Assembly (NCBI GenBank): GCA_015680685.1
Contig: MNCI01016011.1
Span: 554,296 to 618,295 of the forward strand
Length of the DNA: 64,000 nucleotides
Source of the DNA: Gnetum montanum
Taxonomy: Eukaryota; Streptophyta; Gnetopsida; Gnetales; Gnetaceae
Direction: 5' to 3'
Shown here: piece by piece, positions 46,430 to 57,499 of the stretch
Position numbering within the stretch: position 1 is the stretch's first letter
Layout: each line of letters begins with the position of its first letter
Translations under genes and position numbers: made by a program
The notes under the pieces: generated by a model
Told to the model about the DNA's origin: nothing
The model's input: the letters and a program-made list of their open reading frames with translations, nothing else
Database searches by the model: none

Positions 46430-48411
46430 GAAATATCATTGAAGTCAATGCAATAGTTCAATCAAGTTTTTCTTTGCATCCACATGTAAGTGAGCTTCTA
46501 TTTTAACATGATGTTGTTTTCCTTTCTTTTGAATTTGGATTATTTTCTTTTGAACTAGTGTTTGCCAATTATTATTTTTCGATCTCTTTAGTTTTGGTAT
46601 ATGAATCATCAAATAAAGCTTCTAGAGTGACTATCTTAGGAGAGATTTTATTTAAATTTACTATATCATTTTATGTATCCTCTTCATTAATTTGGAAGAT
46701 TTTAAGATGTTGATTATTAAATTCACCCTTGGAAAATAAAAATCTAGAAATGGGTTGTTCATCATCCAAACCTTAAAAATAAGGAATATTATCTAGAATG
46801 GAATAAGAGTTAACATTTTCAATAATTATTTTAGAATCCCAAATATTATATTCAAATGAGATAGTTAAAGTAGGTGTTACTTGAGGTAGTACATTAGGAA
46901 TATAATTTTCCTCTCTAGAAACATGTTCGATAGATATTTAATCAAATTTCTTGAAAAGTTCAAGGACATAACCTTTATATACTTTCATAGTTGAATCTTT
47001 GTCATTAAAAATTTAATTAATTTGATTTACTATTAGTTGAGAACTACTATAAATTTTAAGTTTTGATAAATCATAGTATTCGGCTAGTTTAATCCCATGA
47101 ATAAGCACTTCATACTTACCTATGTTATTCATCTTTAAGAATATAAGTTTCACTAATAGTTATAAGCATGACTTATATTCCATATCCATTTTTTGAAGAG
47201 TCTCTATCTATTCTTAATATCTAAGTGTTGAGATTAGTATAATAAGAAAAATTGGCTCTTTGATAAATGTATATATGATCATCATCAAAGCTAGGTTCAT
47301 CATTTAGTGTTTCAATGATTAGAGTTCCATTAACATTCTTATCCCTTCCAAATGATGGAGGCTTATTAAAAAGAAAACTTTTACCATCATTTTGATGATA
47401 AGGTATGGTATCTTCATAATTTTCATCAAATTCTTCAAAATTTTGGTAATATTGTGTAGAATATGTATCAATATAATGGATTATTTCTAAACTTTCACTT
47501 GTGTTCTCACTTATAACATACTTTTCTAGGCCAAATTCAATAAAATAAATATTATTTTGATTTTTTATTGATTAATTTTGTTGATTAAAACTAGTAACCA
47601 CGTGTTTATAAAAATGTCCTCTAGATATAAAAATGTACTTATATTTTTCTTTAATAAGATTTAATAGCTTCAAAAATTTTGATTTGAAAAAGCTCCTAAA
47701 ATAGGCTTCAAAAGTTTGGGACAAGAAAATACCATAAGTTGGTTGGATATCTACCATTAAAATACCTGCATAGCATGTAAAGCTAGGATATTAGTTAATT
47801 TGTACTTTTACTCCTTTCAAAAAATCTACCCTAGGCACATTGGATCCATGAAGTTGAATGATACTTCTTATTTATGATAGTATTTTGGCTCCTAGCATTT
47901 TATATACCATTAATGGTATAACACTAATAGTGGTTGTTGAATCCATTAGGAATTATAAATGTTTTTATCCAAAATAATTAAGATTATTAGAAAAGATGAT
48001 AGATCTCTCTTGGTTAATTTAAAGTTTCTTGCATTTCATATTAATAAGGTATCATGGCCTTTTGCAAGATGAACTTGTTTTTCAATTATAAGAGATTTAC
48101 CTTTGTTGTCTTTATGTGTACTAACTACCTTTTAAATCACATCCTTCATTTCATTAAAATGTAAAAGATCATATATTAAAATGTTAACTTTAACTCTTTT
48201 TAAATATTCAATCAAGTTATAAGATTTATGTTCATATTTAACTTCTTGTTGAGATATGTGTCTTTTCACTATAAAGAATGCATTGGATTGTTGAACATTT
48301 ATTTAGAATGATGGCATTTGATTGTTTGGATTACTTTGATGAGAAATTCTTTTATATTAAGAGATGTATGTATTATTTCTAGCTTTTTTTAGTGGCATTC
48401 ATGATATCTCT
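46430..48411 (-). pseudogene. T5 pol remnant: protease and archaeal-type RNase H
   Basis: On the - strand, from 48411 down: a segment YNLIEYLKRVKVNILIYDLL (about 48215-48155), the linker typical of Tat gag-pol before the protease. Then a retropepsin start LMDSTTTISVIPLMVY (about 47950-47900) with D-S-T. Then a stretch with VDIQPTYGIFLSQTF (47757-47710). An RNase H follows with KYEVLIHGIKLAEYYDLSKL (about 47130-47070), SSQLIVNQIN and, after a stop, ISIEHVSRE (near 46925). This is the second, Tat-type RNase H. Between protease and RNase H only some 600 bp remain, with no RT motif, so RT is lost. Past 46900 little is recognisable. Confidence 0.65.
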
Positions 48412-49044
48412 TGTAGCAACAGAAAACGTCGATGGCTGGAAACACCGAGAGGTCTTCAGACGCATAGCCTAACCCCGAATCCGTGCGAGGGCAGTGCTGG
48501 AGAAAATGGATTCAGGGTGCCCTGAAAAATCTAGTTGATCAAATAGAGACTTAACCAATGTACAATAACCCTTTTGCAAATAATGATTTTAGATGGAACA
48601 CCCAGTGGTAAAAAAAAACGTAATGTGCACAATAGTAGAAACATGCTAAAGTGCATACAAGACAGTGGACACGATTCAACACTTAACAATGCTGCAAAAA
48701 TGATAAATGTTGTAATCAGCNACCCCAAAAAGGGGTTATAGATGTACAAGGTGTAAAATAGGCACAGTAGGAGTGGAATCATAGCCTCGGTGGTGTCAGG
48801 CTGTGAAATCTAGTGCTCACTGTGATAAACTATGCCCTTTGGGTCAGTGGTCATAATATATCATTTGATGTAGTTGTGCCTCTCTATTGACGTGATGTGC
48901 TCTAGGTCTCGTTCGCCTGTGGAGCTAAGTGCCAAAATGCTAAAATGCCAAATGCCAAAATGGAAATGCCAACTGATTTTGGTGGTGAAGAAATTCAAGC
49001 CTTCCCCCTTTTCTCCTCCTCCATTTTTTTAAAGAGGCCGCAGA

Positions 49045-49057
49045 GGTATTTATAGGG
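49045..49057 (-). promoter_or_regulatory. LTR promoter TATA box (T6)
   Basis: The complement is CCCTATAAATACC. The 5' LTR equivalent is at 55501-55512 (CTATAAATACCT on the - strand). Confidence 0.65.
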
Positions 49058-49084
49058 CTAGGGTTAGCCCAAAATGAAAATCTA

Positions 49085-49310
49085 GCACCACATGGCAGTG
49101 CAATAGGTAGCAACATGTAATAGCAAGTAACAGTGCATAAAAGTGTAGTGTAATAGGACACTATGCACTATAACAGTGTGCTATGTTAGCACTGTAGCAG
49201 TTTGCTATGCTATGCAGCATAGCAAGGTGCTACACTAGCACTGTAGCAGGGTGCTACGGTATGCTACACTATGTAGCATAGCAAGGTGCTACGCTATGCA
49301 GCATAGCAAC
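49085..49310 (-). repeat. U3 tandem array in the T6 3' LTR
   Basis: About six degenerate units of roughly 25 bp built from GTGCTAC, AGCACTGTAGC and GCTATGCAGCATAGC. Several are self-complementary. They sit just upstream of the TATA box. Confidence 0.75.
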
Positions 49311-49381
49311 ATGTAATACCACGTAACACTTAGTCATATTTGCAGTTTCAATGCCGAGACCTAAAATTTTGTGATGTTTCA

Positions 49382-49400
49382 ATGGCCCCTCTTTGTTGAC
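49382..49400 (-). other. Polypurine tract (T6)
   Basis: The complement GTCAACAAAGAGGGGCCAT abuts the LTR start TGAAAC. Compare the T4 tract TCAAAAAAGAGGGGCCAA. Confidence 0.85.
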
Positions 49401-50480
49401 ATCTGAAGGAGTGGCTCGAGAGACATTGACAAAGAATTACAAAACACCATAGCAGACATGTCACCAACATCATTTGTTAGCACAAGATCGAATATCATTT
49501 TACCATGCTCAAGAGTGTTACAGGAATAAGGTTATGTTAGGGGAGAAGGGGTATAGACAATGCTAGGGAGATGAAATTTAAATGGGGGGAACGAAATGCA
49601 AATAGTGGATAGTGATGTAAGATTCAAATTTAGCATGGTTGATAGTGACCATGGCATGAAGTAGCTTGCCCCTGAAATGTTAACCTCTTGTTGGAGTGTT
49701 TATGAGAGCGTCAAAGTTCATCCAAGAATGGGCCAACTACAAAGCTACAGCATTGTTGCTCTTTTTTTTGTGTGTGAGGCGAACCTTCTTTGGGTTTGAC
49801 TTACTACTAAATGTTAGCTGAAAGTTGGCCATCAAGAAGATGGGCTTTGTTTTCCAGGGATGATTGATGTTACATCCACCTAGGCTTTGACTATGCAATA
49901 GAGGCATCCCACAAGATGAATTGTGTTATATCAACCATGGTTTCAACGGTTGATATGAAGAGGATGCCATGTGTGTCACAATGCATATGCATCAAAGGAG
50001 CATGAAATCATAAGTATGGGGAATATGAGAGGATATTGGAACAAATGAAATGGATGTGCATAGGCTGTAACAGGGATGAGGGGGATGTGCACTCTTGAGT
50101 GGCTCAACTAGTCTAGTTATGCACATCAAAGCAACGTGATAACTTGTTGCTGCGATAAAATGCACCTTCGCATGACCATCTCCAAAACTTCGTCCTGCAA
50201 ACACAACTCAGAGAGGACAAGAAAACCAAAAAATGTGAAATGCAAGTGCAAATGTCATATGTGAAGATGTTGCAAGTGCTGGGTGCGAAGATGCTATGAA
50301 AATGTTACATGTTGTGCTAGTTGCAAGTGCTCAGGAAACTAGTGAAGGTTCCAGGGCAATTATGCTGCAAGTGTTCTGAATGCTGCACTAATGGCAAGTG
50401 CTCCAAAAGAATCACCAGAATGATGGGAGGTGATGATTTTGTGAGTGCTCCTAGGACAATGGCAAATGTTTGGATCAAAT
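49401..50480 (-). other. 3' non-coding region of T6
   Basis: No gene is supported. On the - strand, 50220-50060 parallels T4 40320-40520 (phrases about 'ttctttgtaggatgac' and 'tgcattt...acaacaag..atcac'). Confidence 0.6.
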
Positions 50481-50484
50481 TAGC

Positions 50485-50935
50485 TACATGCCAATTTAAA
50501 GTCCTGGCAGACTGTGAACCCAGTTTAAGGTCCTAGCAGACCGTGATGTGCTAGTTTAATGTCATAGCGGACAGTGGATGTTGTGCCAGTTTAACATCAT
50601 GACCCAAGGATGAGCTATTGTACCAGTTTAACTTCATGACCCAAGGACAAGCTATGCTGGTTTATAGTCATAGCAAACTATCTGTGCTAGTTTATAGTCA
50701 TGGTAGACTGGTGCTTACCTTGCTTGTATAAGATGCAATGCTGCATGCATAGTCATGCTCTGTGTCTACAAAATTCTGCAAAAATTAACTAGAAAGAAAA
50801 TAACATCAAGCAACATCTGCTATAAACAAAGTTAAAATGTATGAATGAAAGGAAAGTAATGCAAAAAGTGATAGTTTTAGGCCATTCCGGGTCGTAGGCT
50901 AGTTTAAGGCCTTTTCGGGCCATCTATTTTTGTAG
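50485..50935 (-). repeat. TTAAACT motif arrays of T6
   Basis: On the + strand CCAATTTAAAGTCCTGGCAG (50491), CCAGTTTAAGGTCCTAGCAG (50521), CTAGTTTAATGTCATAGCGG (50551), CCAGTTTAACATCATGACCC (50587), CCAGTTTAACTTCATGACCC (50623), CTGGTTTATAGTCATAGCAA (50659) and CTAGTTTATAGTCATGGTAG (50687), period 28-37 bp. An array-1-like pair lies at 50890-50940 (CTAGTTTAAGGCC). Both match the complements of the T4 arrays. Confidence 0.82.
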
Positions 50936-51040
50936 TTTTATGTTTTATAGGTATTATGTTTTCAGATGTAATGCATAAGCTAAGTGGATGAATGCATAAA
51001 CAAAGTAAAATAAACATGTGAACAAAATGAAATGGCTAAT

Positions 51041-51454
51041 TTAAGTAAGTAGGCAAAATGTAAATGCATAGACTAGTGCAATGTAAATAAAAGTTAGAAA
51101 TGCATGGCAAGTGGAGGCAAAGAGTAGGCAAGCATTTAGCACATTGTTGGCCAAGGGAAGGTCTTGGTCATGTAGTTGCTTCCTAACCAGGCATGGATTA
51201 GGAAGCATGCAAGGCTTAGGATCCTCTAGGAGGCTGTTGGCTTCAACCACTTGTTCGGGTGTTTTAGCCTTAGGCGCTGCATTGGTTGTTATAGGTGTAC
51301 CACCAAGAAACTCTTCTTCTAAAACTTGTGCCATGTCTATGTCATGGATAGTCGAAGAGGAGGCATTATCACCATGGATGATAACTTGACCACCCTCATA
51401 TGGAAGGTGGATTTCTTAGTCGATGGGAGAGGATATGTTCCTTAGTTGGGCTAA
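51041..51454 (-). pseudogene. Region downstream of the T6 protease
   Basis: An open segment (51334-51041) reading MAQVLEEEFLGGTPITTN follows the protease. Just upstream, the nucleotides for RPWLAQL and LPYEG correspond to T4 34775-34850. It is the last coding-like piece of T6; no RT follows. Confidence 0.55.
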
Positions 51455-51901
51455 CTAAGGCCTACCTAGAATCATGTTGAAACTTGGCATCTCCTCTATG
51501 ATGGTGAAATCTGCACTAGTGGGGAATTGCTCTCTTGCCACAAAGGCTAAGTTGATGGTACCTATGACTATGACATGTGATCCATTGAAGGATTTTAGAC
51601 ACGTGGTTTTGGTTGGCCTAATTTCATCTGCCAGCATTAGCTTCTCGATGACATAGTACAATACTACATTTGTTGCTACACCATCATCAACATGTACCCT
51701 GCAGATTGTACATTGTCCAACACGAATGCTAATGGATAGTGGAGCTGTAGTAACCTCCTCATGTTCAAGGTTAACTTTGACTACATTATTGCAAAACACT
51801 AGAGATGTTGAACCCAATTCTTGTAGTGTAGGGGGCAGCATTGTTGCACGGATGGAAGTCTCATCTACAAGGATGTCCTCTGTAATAGGAATGGAGGCCA
51901 A
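51455..51901 (-). pseudogene. Retropepsin of T6, open
   Basis: An open 148-codon segment. ICRVHVDDGVATNVVLYYVI (about 51710-51650) corresponds to T4 ICRMHVDDGATTNII. It ends FNMILGRP (51455-51480), as in T4. The catalytic position is D-D-G in both copies, so this was in their common ancestor. It is joined upstream to a gag segment ending SSAHCQALA (51905), with a stop between. It would cleave Gag. Confidence 0.8.
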
Positions 51902-51904
51902 GAT

Positions 51905-54554
51905 CTAGGCCAATGCTTGGCAGTGAGCAGATGAGGTCATGACCAAGTCATACAAACTCAATGTTGTGTTCTTTTCCTTGAGTGCTTGTTTCACCTGGGT
52001 TAGTGTGGCTACGAAGTCCTTGTCATTGGTTGTTATGTTGGCTTTGACTTCCTCCATGTGGCTTGAGAGACAAATCTCTTGGGAGGGGTACTTGGGCTTG
52101 GTTCGCTTGGCCTGCTTGGGAATAGGGGCCCCATTGTTCAGTTGTTGTTTGCTGGTTGTGGCCTTTGCTTCGGCCATGGGGGTTGCAAGATGCTTTTTTG
52201 TCCTCTTACATTGCCATTTGGTGGACCTCCTTGGGTTGCTAGTGGAGTCAACCCTTGAAGGAGGAGGGATCGAGATGTTGCCTATTGTTGGGTTTTGGGT
52301 AGGTAAGGGGCCAACACGTTGTGGCATCCTTATGATAAATGCGCGGAGTTGTTGTGTGGTCAATTCGTTGTGGCACCTTGATAACAAAAGGTTTCTTAGC
52401 AGTTGTTATTACATCATGCCAGTTTAATGTCTTAGCTAATGGTTGCTGTGGAAATTTAACCACAAAGGGTGTTGTGGGTGCCTGAGGTGGCACTTTGTTA
52501 ACAAAGGGAGGTCTCTTGTTTGTGGAGGCCGAGGGAATCCTTGCCTTGTTGGGAGGCACACGGATCACAAAAGGTTGTTGCATAGGTTTAGACTTACCAC
52601 CTATGCTAATGGAATTTATGACATAGGAGGCATCATCTGTGTTGGATTGACTTACCATGTTAGGCACCAATTGGCCACGTTCTATCATTTTCTGCAAGTC
52701 ATCCTGCAAAGCACAATAGTTTTCTATACGGTGACCAGCCAATTGGTGGTAATGACAATATTGGTTCAAATTGAAGTGTTGTGGAACTAGGGGCTCATTT
52801 GGCACTACTAAAGCAATGTTCCTTAGTAGTTCGCAATACCTATCATGTCTTTGTTGGGTAATTGTCGATACATGTTTGTGTTGGGTTTTCCCAAGTTTCA
52901 AGAGTTTCTCTAGTAGTTCAAAGGGTTGCACCAGTAGTGGTGTATACTTTGAGTAGTTCTTACGCCAAAAGTTGGGTCTTGGGGTAGCCCATATTAATGT
53001 AGGTGAGTTGGTGCCAAAATTGGTTGTTCTGTTATTTGGGGCTTTGGGGTGCTTAGTTTTTGGGCCCCAATTGGTTGTTTTTGTGTTTGTGGCTACATGC
53101 TTGCATGCATGTTGGTTTTTGTAGGCCACATAGGCTAGATCATTGCTAGCTTGTGTTGCATCCTCTATGCTTTTTGCTTGGAAAAAGGCTTGGCTAAGAG
53201 ACTTTGGGGCTAGATAATACAGTTTGGACTTAATAAAGTCATTTACTGCACCTTTAAAGATGGCCAGTAGATGCGCTTCTGCCAGGGGTTCATGCATTTC
53301 ACTCAATGCAACATTCCAACATTGGGGGAATTTTGGCATGGGCTCTAGAGGCCCCTGTTTACCTTCAATTAGCTAGTCAAGGGTTGCTTCAAACTTTAGG
53401 TTGTACCTAAAGTGTGTCACAAACTTGGTTATGAGATCCTCCAAAGAGGCGATTAAGGCCTTGGGTAGTGTACGATACCAGTCCAAGGCCTTGTTAGTGA
53501 GTGACATGGGAAACACATGCATGATAGTGTGTGGCCAAGCTTGAAGGAGTAGGCATTTAGATCAACATGTGACCAAGTGTGCATTGTGGTCCCCTTCTCC
53601 ATTGTACTTGGTAAATCGAGGTAATTGGGCCCCAGTTGGAAGAGTTAGAGGTGGTACCGTAGGACTTATGGGATCATCTTGGTAGAAGTCTACCATCTTA
53701 ATGGTGTCAAAGGAGGTAGCCTTAAGCTGGTTGATCTCCTTCGTCAAGCTTTGTATCAGCTAGAATGCCTGATCCAAGCTTGGGGATGTGTCAGCTGGTT
53801 GCATTGGCTGGGCTTGGATTGGTTGCATAGCATAGGGTAGAATTGTTGGTTGTGGAGTTTTCCAGTTTAACGTCATAGCGGACAGATGTTGCCAGTTTAA
53901 CGTCATAGCGGACGATTGCTGATGTAATGGCTGAGTGATGGGTGTGGTGATTGGAGTGGGCCAAACATGGACGGGTTGGATAGACACTGTAGACACTGTA
54001 GACACTGATGAGATATGTGGGATGTAGGATGCCTAAGTTGTTTGGAGCTGGGAGGTGGCCCCTGCATGAGCATAGCACTGGGCAAAAGCATTAGTTACTT
54101 GCGAGGAAGGCTAAATTGGCATGATCACTATCTTGGAGGGGATGGATGGACCAAACCGAGGAGGGGCTGTAATAAGGAGTGGTTGTTGGAAGACGGTGTA
54201 AAGGGGGCTCTCATGCTTAGAGTGGGCCTCAAACTCATCTTCCTCATTCTGTGAGACTTCCTCATAGGTTTTCCCTGCATCATGCTTGTTGGCACGGATG
54301 AGTTGGGACAACAACTAGTGGTAGGACTCTGTGAGTGGGATTATGTCAAACAAGGAGGGGTTATACTCCCATCCATTCTGGTGGACTCGTTCATAGTCCT
54401 GTTTTGCCTCTAAATCGAGGTAATCCATTGGTAGTCCTACTTGGATTTTGGCACAAACAAAATTATATTGTTGGTGGCTTAATGCAGCAAGCTTTGGCTA
54501 GGCTATGGTATCAAATGTGTTAGACACCAACGTGGAAGGTTGATCTGGATTCAT
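51905..54554 (-). pseudogene. gag of T6, with a 363-codon open segment
   Basis: Starts at MNPDQPS (54554), with few stops. N-terminal part LLSQLIRANKHDAGK (about 54314-54270), as in T4. The best part, 53339-52248, is the longest open frame in the window: MHEPLAEAHLLAIFKGAVND, then the zinc-knuckle-like CHYHQLAGHRIENYC (about 52755-52710), then four repeats of the form PFV[IVN][KR][VF]P (about 52575-52400). A frame shift near 52300-52390 leads to 52387-51905, which ends with NTTLSLYDLVMTSSAH, the linker before protease. The upstream part has AMTLNW twice (about 53910-53870). Gag packages RNA; preservation is better than in T4 gag. Confidence 0.8.
53872..53924 (-). repeat. Tandem pair of the TTAAACTGG motif within T6 gag
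   Basis: CCAGTTTAACGTCATAGCGGAC occurs twice, 30 bp apart (50551 has nearly the same). In the gag frame each copy encodes SAMTLNW. A further related copy lies at 52422 (GCCAGTTTAATGTCTTAGC), in frame as KTLNWHDV. Confidence 0.75.
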
Positions 54555-54834
54555 ATTCACAGATTAGGTTGTGAGAGTTGTTGTTTGTAGAAAATGGCTA
54601 ACTCTAAATAAATTAGAAAAATGACTATGTCTATCAGTAGCAGGGAAATGGCCAAGTACAAAAATGCAGAAAAAATGCTAAGTACGAAAATGCAAAAAAT
54701 AGCTAAGTTTGAAAATGCAGAAAAATAGCCAAGTTTGAAAATGCAAAAAAAAAATGCTAACTACAAAAACGTAGAAAAATAGCCAAGTCTGAAAATGCAG
54801 AAAAAATGCTAAGTATGAAAATGAAAAAAAATAG

Positions 54835-54854
54835 GCCCTCATAGCACCAAAAAC
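54835..54854 (-). other. Primer binding site (T6)
   Basis: The complement contains TTTTTGGTGCTATGAGGG next to the 5' LTR. It matches the T4 site TGGTGCTAGAAGGAGGG with a small gap. Confidence 0.65.
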
Positions 54855-55976
54855 TGTAGCGACAGAAAATGTCGGTGGCTGAAAACCTTGAGAGGTCTTC
54901 AGGCACACAACCTAACCTTGAACCCCTGCAAGGATAGTGCTAGAGAAAATGGATTCAGGGTGCCCTGAATAGTCTAGTTAATCAAACAGGGACTTAACCG
55001 GTGTACAATAACCCTTTTGCAAACAATGATTTTAGATGGAACACCCGATGGTAAAATTAAAAAAAGAAAATGTAATATGCACAATAGTAGAAATGTGTTA
55101 AAGCACGTAACAAGATAATGGACATAATTCAATGCTTAACAATGCCAAAAAAATGATAAATGCTGTAATCAGCCAAACAGAGAGTTTGAATAGAGAGATG
55201 GGCTGCCCTGAAAAGGGGTTACATATGTACAAGGTGTACAATAGGCACAGTAGGAGTGGAATCACAACTTCAGTGGTGTCTGGCTGTGAAATCTGGTGCT
55301 CACTGTGATAAACTATGCCCCCTGGGTTGGTGGTCACAGTATATCATTTGATGCAGTTGTGCCTCTTGTTTGCCCATGGAGCTAAGTGCCAAAATGCTAA
55401 AACGCCAAATTCCAAAATGAAAATGCCAACTGCTTTTGCCAGTGAAGAAATTCAAGCATTTCCACTTTTCTTCTCCTCCCTTTTTTTAAAGAGGGCATAG
55501 AGGTATTTATAGTACGAGGGTTAGCCCAAAATGCAGATCTAGCACCATGTGGCAATGTAGTAGGTAACAACATGTAACAGCAAGTAACAGCACGTAATAG
55601 TACCTAACAGCGTAACGTAACGGGGCACTATGCTATGCTACACATTGTAGTAGGGTGCTACGCTAGCACTGTAGCAAGGTGCTACGCTATGTAGCGTAGC
55701 AAGGTGCTACACTAGCACTATAGAAAGGTGCTACACTATGCTATGCTATAAAGCGTAGTAAGGTCCTACGCTACACACTTTAGCAAGATCCTACACTACG
55801 CACTATAGCAAGGTGCTACGCTAGCACTGTACCAGGGTGCTACACTAGCACTATAGCAAGGTGCTACCCTATGCTACCCTATGCTATGCTATGCAACGTA
55901 GCAACACGTAACAGCATGTAACACTAAGCCATATTTGTAGTTGCGATGCTGAGACCCGAAATTTTGTGGTGTTTCA
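54855..55976 (-). repeat. 5' LTR of T6
   Basis: On the + strand it begins TGTAGCGACAG and ends GTGGTGTTTCA. It is about 150 bp longer than the 3' copy, because of a longer U3 array and of about 32 bp missing from the 3' copy at the N. Confidence 0.87.
55558..55925 (-). repeat. U3 tandem array in the T6 5' LTR
   Basis: About ten or more units of about 25 bp (AAGGTGCTACGCTAGCACTGTAGC-like) plus AGCAYGTAACA repeats at 55565-55620. It includes the perfect palindrome arms GCTACGCTA/TAGCGTAGC (55680-55700). It lies directly upstream of the TATA box at 55501-55512. Confidence 0.8.
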
Positions 55977-55981
55977 TTACT

Positions 55982-57450
55982 AACTTTGTAGTAGCAAGTG
56001 TTATGTGAATTGCGATCCATTACCATGACTTGTTTACATGAAGCAACTTCTTGATTATCCTTTTTATAATGAATGTTAAGAATCATAATTAGAGCTTTAG
56101 AATTTTTTTATTTTCAAAATTGTCACCATATAAAGCTAAAAATTATGGACAAGTTTTTTTAAATGCTATCTAGTATTATGTAGGCAACAATAATCATTGA
56201 AAATTGAGTCACTAGTTTGCTGAGTTACTAGAGGAATTTGGTTACTATTTAATTTTAGTTCCATAACTTCATTGGAAAGTATTTTTAAGAGAACTCAATA
56301 TTTTTGTAATCTAATTTTGTTGTTTTTTTATTTGATTAGTGAATACATTTGGATTTATGATGGATTAGATGAAAGCTTATGACTAATCATCATTTAGACT
56401 ATTACTTAGTAGTAGGAGTGAAGAAGAATTTGGATTTTAAAATAAATTACTCATTATTTGAAAACTTTGGAGATGGGTGGGAGTTATAAATAGATTATTA
56501 GTTGATGGAAAAGTTTGGAAGGGCTATTGACTAGATTACATAGGATTAATAATGCTAATAATCCCAAACTAACTTCAAAGGCTATTCATCATGGTGAATT
56601 ATTGTAGTTCATCAACTTTGACCATTGATCCTTGCAATTCTATGATGTTGTGATTTGATGATATAGGAAAATAAATTATCAATGATATACAAATAGACAT
56701 TGAGAATACGATCAAGTTTAGGACACATTTCATTTGGTACATAAGCTAATTGTTGTAGAAACTTTAAGTTATAATCATAAATAATTTCCCTATGTAGTTT
56801 TCTTAGGCATGTGAAGTTATTTGAGGCTAAAGGAGAACTTGTAAATTTATCAAATTGAAGTAGGAATTTATTCCTAAAATCTAGCCATGAAATAATGGAG
56901 GCATTTCAAATCATAAAAAATCATTATATAACCATACCTCTAAAAGTAGTTATAAAGATTGTATAGCCTATGTCATTATCAGTGATACTATAGATATCTA
57001 GAAAAGTTTTAAAACACTCTACATGTTGACATATCTTAATAAATATAGATGTAGGGAAAATTAAAAAATTCATATTTTATAGAGAATTATGGATAACATG
57101 ATAGTTTACAAACTTATAAGGATTATTGACTAGAGGAGCCTAAGGTGGATGGGTTGCCATCTTAGTTCAAATCCTTATAGGTATCAAAATTGAAAAGAGT
57201 GAAGCTAATTTTCTTTGTTGACTAAAACAATGAGTTTCTAGTTTGTTGGAATTTAGAATAAGAGGTTTCCTACGAATGCAACTATGAAGACTACTATCAT
57301 CATAAAGGAGACAATAAAATGTTGGTAAAACTTTAGATAATATTTTATGTAAAATAAACGAGCATATAAGAAAATGATCAAAGCCTTTTAAAAAAAGGAA
57401 AAACAAAAATAGAATAAAATGCAAAGGTAATGAAGTCATAAGGATTCACC
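55982..57450 (-). pseudogene. gag remnant of T5
   Basis: - strand, many stops. At about 57030-56860 the reading around LLLEVWLYNDF and then INSYFNLINLQ fits the gag-core pattern of Tat elements (W/Y helix followed by a phase resembling F..KF...F). The remainder is unrecognisable. It continues at 48411 across T6. Confidence 0.4.
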
Positions 57451-57499
57451 TTACTAAACTTAAGACTAAGATAAGAACAACTAGATTAAATCAGAGAAG

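Larger units (their letters stand above)
48412..49381 (-). repeat. 3' LTR of T6
   Basis: On the + strand it begins TGTAGCAACAG and ends GATGTTTCA. It contains an N at 48721 and the U3 array at 49085-49310. A TATA box lies on the - strand at 49045-49057. Confidence 0.87.
48412..55976 (-). mobile_element. T6: non-autonomous Tat-like LTR retrotransposon inside T5
   Basis: LTRs at 48412-49381 (3') and 54855-55976 (5'), polypurine tract and primer site of the T4 type. The interior has gag and protease (54554 down to about 51041), then the TTAAACT motif array and 3' non-coding sequence homologous to T4, with no RT, RNase H or integrase. In a 63-bp sample at one LTR end the two LTRs differ at 11 sites, mostly transitions. 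Flanking bases TCTCT and TTACT are only a weak target duplication match, but the T5 gag-pol reading resumes on the far side. Confidence 0.87.

Noticed and set aside
45479-48411. Endogenous caulimovirid
   Set aside because: The protease-linker phrases and the second RNase H are those of Tat-lineage gypsy elements; no movement-protein or coat motif was seen.
51939-52956. + strand open frames of 115-162 codons
   Set aside because: Antisense to the T6 gag, whose - strand reading has homologues in T4.
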